A stretch of DNA of 41,740 nucleotides from Alistipes sp. GTDB taxonomy: Bacteria > Bacteroidota > Bacteroidia > Bacteroidales > Rikenellaceae. A program made the position numbers and the translations under genes. The notes below the pieces were generated by a model. It was not told where the DNA came from. It saw only the letters and a program-made list of their open reading frames with translations, and did no database searches. Of the stretch, positions 40,781-41,740 are shown one piece after another; within the stretch, counting starts at the first letter, position 1, and every line of letters begins with the position of its first letter. Location: NCBI GenBank assembly GCA_017624955.1, contig JAGAMA010000021.1:1-41740 (forward strand), in the 5' to 3' direction.

Positions 40781-41409
40781 CACAAAACTTCCCACATAAC
40801 TCACGTTGGCTCGAACTGCGGCAGCAGGCGAGTGCAGAGCAAGCATCGTGAGGCGGAGGCGGGCAACGAAGTTGCAAGAATTGGGCTGATGGGCTAAAAG
40901 GAAATTTGTTTGCTTTTAGCCTATCGGCTCAAGGCTTATTATTGCGTAGCAATACGCCTCCGCAACACAAGCGCAGACAACTCTGCCGAGGCGCTACACG
41001 CTGAACGAGTCCCTTTATCCGCACAAAAAAGAGCAGTTCGTAAGACTGCTCTTTTTTGTGCAATATCGTGACAGATTATCGAACCCTGATCGATGACCTG
41101 TGGCGTATAATCGAGTTTGCGGATTGGCTCCATGATGAAGCCTTGGAAATATCCCCCTCACCTGAAAAGGTCTATTCTGTGAATTGCGACCAAGAAGAGG
41201 GGCCCTAACCCCCTCCCATCAAAAAGGTTGCAGCGGTATCCTCCCTCCTACTAATTACGACGGAGTGGTAGGTTAAATAGGCTGCACGCTACCCTTTACA
41301 TCAAATCCGAGCGATTGTCTGAAAAAAAATCCCTACTACGCTTTACTTTTTTACTGCGCTTACCATATTTATTACGGATGGGACACAAAAACACCCGCTT
41401 ATATAGATT
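40781..41409. other. Hairpin-rich non-coding DNA between pstB and the right-edge ORFs
   Basis: No convincing gene. It holds small palindromes: GCAACGAAGTTGC (40863-40875) and GCTAAAAG / CTTTTAGC (40893-40900, 40913-40920). A 17-bp-arm terminator-like hairpin lies at 41021-41061. From about 41310 the DNA becomes strongly AT-rich. A weak dif-like stretch lies at about 41353-41381. Confidence 0.6.
41021..41061. terminator. Strong bidirectional terminator-like hairpin
   Basis: Perfect 17-base arms (41021-41037 and 41045-41061) include AAAAAA on the left and TTTTTT on the right, so it could end transcription on either strand. No complete gene abuts it in this window. Confidence 0.75.
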
Positions 41410-41604
41410 ATGGAAAAGAGAAAAAGAATTTATCGTGAGTTGGACGATGCAACAAAAGAAAAAATCAGCAAATCAAGTCAGGGTAAACCGAAATCAGCGA
41501 GTCATAAATTTCACATCTCGCAAGCGATGACCAAGTATTGGCAAAGCATTCCAAACAAACCACAATCAACCCCAACAGACGAAAAGTCCAAGCAAGATAA
41601 ATAA
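41410..41604 (+). CDS. Small basic protein with NUMOD3-like motif
   Basis: A 64-residue, Lys/Arg/Ser-rich protein (MEKRKRIYRELDDATKEKIS...). The pattern K-I-S-K-S-S-Q-G-K-P-K-S-x-S-H-K-x-x-I-S-Q-A-M-x-K-Y-W resembles the NUMOD3-type DNA-binding motif found with homing endonucleases and in small proteins of Bacteroidetes mobile elements. The last 20 residues are Gln/Thr/Lys-rich and probably disordered. The gene is much more AT-rich than the chromosome to its left. I infer a mobile-element or phage origin; the motif match is from memory and moderate. Confidence 0.55.
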   Translation: MEKRKRIYRELDDATKEKISKSSQGKPKSASHKFHISQAMTKYWQSIPNKPQSTPTDEKSKQDK

Positions 41605-41670
41605 CCACTTATCAAGGTGAAGTTTTTGGTTTTTTAAGGACTATTTAGAAATAATCAAAGAAGAAAAAAG

Positions 41671-41739
41671 ATGAAAAACAGTGTTAAAATTCGACAAAGT
41701 AAAAATCATAAGTTCGTTAAGAAATATCGCTCAAATTAA
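41671..41739 (+). CDS. Possible 22-residue highly basic peptide
   Basis: ATG to TAA encodes MKNSVKIRQSKNHKFVKKYR followed by SN, with about ten basic residues of 22. A purine-rich stretch (AAAGAAGAAAAAAG) lies just before the ATG and could act as a ribosome-binding site. Size and charge resemble the small DNA-condensing proteins placed just before the capsid gene in Microviridae. It ends one base before the window edge, so context on the right is unseen. It could also be a chance ORF. Confidence 0.4.
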   Translation: MKNSVKIRQSKNHKFVKKYRSN

Positions 41740-41740
41740 C

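Noticed and set aside
41068-41208. GTG-started ORF of 46 codons (begins VTDYRTLIDDLW)
   Set aside because: It has no promoter or ribosome-binding site, starts just after a terminator-like hairpin, and matches no family I know. It may be a decayed gene end, but support is too thin to annotate.
41315-41530. 71-codon plus-strand ORF overlapping the 41410 gene
   Set aside because: It overlaps the better-supported small basic protein in another frame and reads as AT-rich translation without a recognisable pattern.

Overview
The window looks like chromosomal DNA of a gut-type Bacteroidota, most like the Alistipes/Rikenellaceae group. Three things point there. Promoters carry the Bacteroidetes -7 motif TAnnTTTG, sometimes with TTTG 18-20 bp upstream. 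Coding DNA is moderately GC-rich and few starts have a Shine-Dalgarno. The gene content is typical of the phylum: GH95/GH43 glycosidases, DUF4988, DUF4837 and DUF4924 proteins, a MoxR-Bat operon, an S46 dipeptidyl-peptidase and a Cys-to-Asp MurA. The genus is an inference from gene content and style; no rRNA is present.

Layout. 1-4.2 kb: divergent GH95 (-) and GH43 (+) secreted glycosidases. 4.2-10.1 kb: a small membrane protein, a DUF4988 lipoprotein with a repeated propeller-like domain, cardiolipin synthase, a DUF4837 lipoprotein, a polysaccharide deacetylase and efp. 10.1-18.2 kb: tdk-murA, rpmH, a GNAT acetyltransferase, a Sel1-repeat/zinc-ribbon protein, DUF4924 and a PiT phosphate permease with a PhoU-like tail. 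18.3-24.5 kb: a leftward moxR-DUF58-(single-pass protein)-batC-batA-batB operon, with repeat elements around the batA-batB pair. 24.8-33.9 kb: SIMPL protein, rlmD, then a rightward set (MBL hydrolase, trmD, lpxB, FAH-type hydrolase, maf, unknown, dpp11). 34.0-40.7 kb: a phosphate-starvation locus, phoR-phoB (-) divergent from an OprO/P-like porin and pstSCAB (+). 40.7-41.7 kb: hairpin-rich non-coding DNA, then AT-rich DNA with two tiny basic ORFs at the right edge that may be the start of a mobile element, possibly a microvirus-like provirus.

How genes work together. OprO/P porin, PstS, PstCA and PstB form a route for phosphate from the outer membrane to the cytoplasm, probably controlled by the adjacent PhoR-PhoB. 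The PiT permease would serve as the low-affinity route. MoxR, DUF58, BatA, BatB and BatC form an ATPase/VWA envelope-stress module. The glycosidases, deacetylase, DPP11 and lipoproteins fit a glycan- and peptide-scavenging lifestyle.

The most unusual signal is between the genes. Many intergenic regions follow one pattern. Just after a stop codon comes an AG-rich array, a 7-bp minisatellite or a ~125-bp inverted-repeat element. This is often followed by a hairpin core, then by an array of CCTTTA-like units at exact 10-bp spacing just before the next start codon. Some arrays run into coding sequence and encode the protein C-terminus (lpxB, the GNAT gene). Two copies of the ~125-bp element start on the G of the TAG stops of batC and batB and bracket batA-batB as direct repeats.
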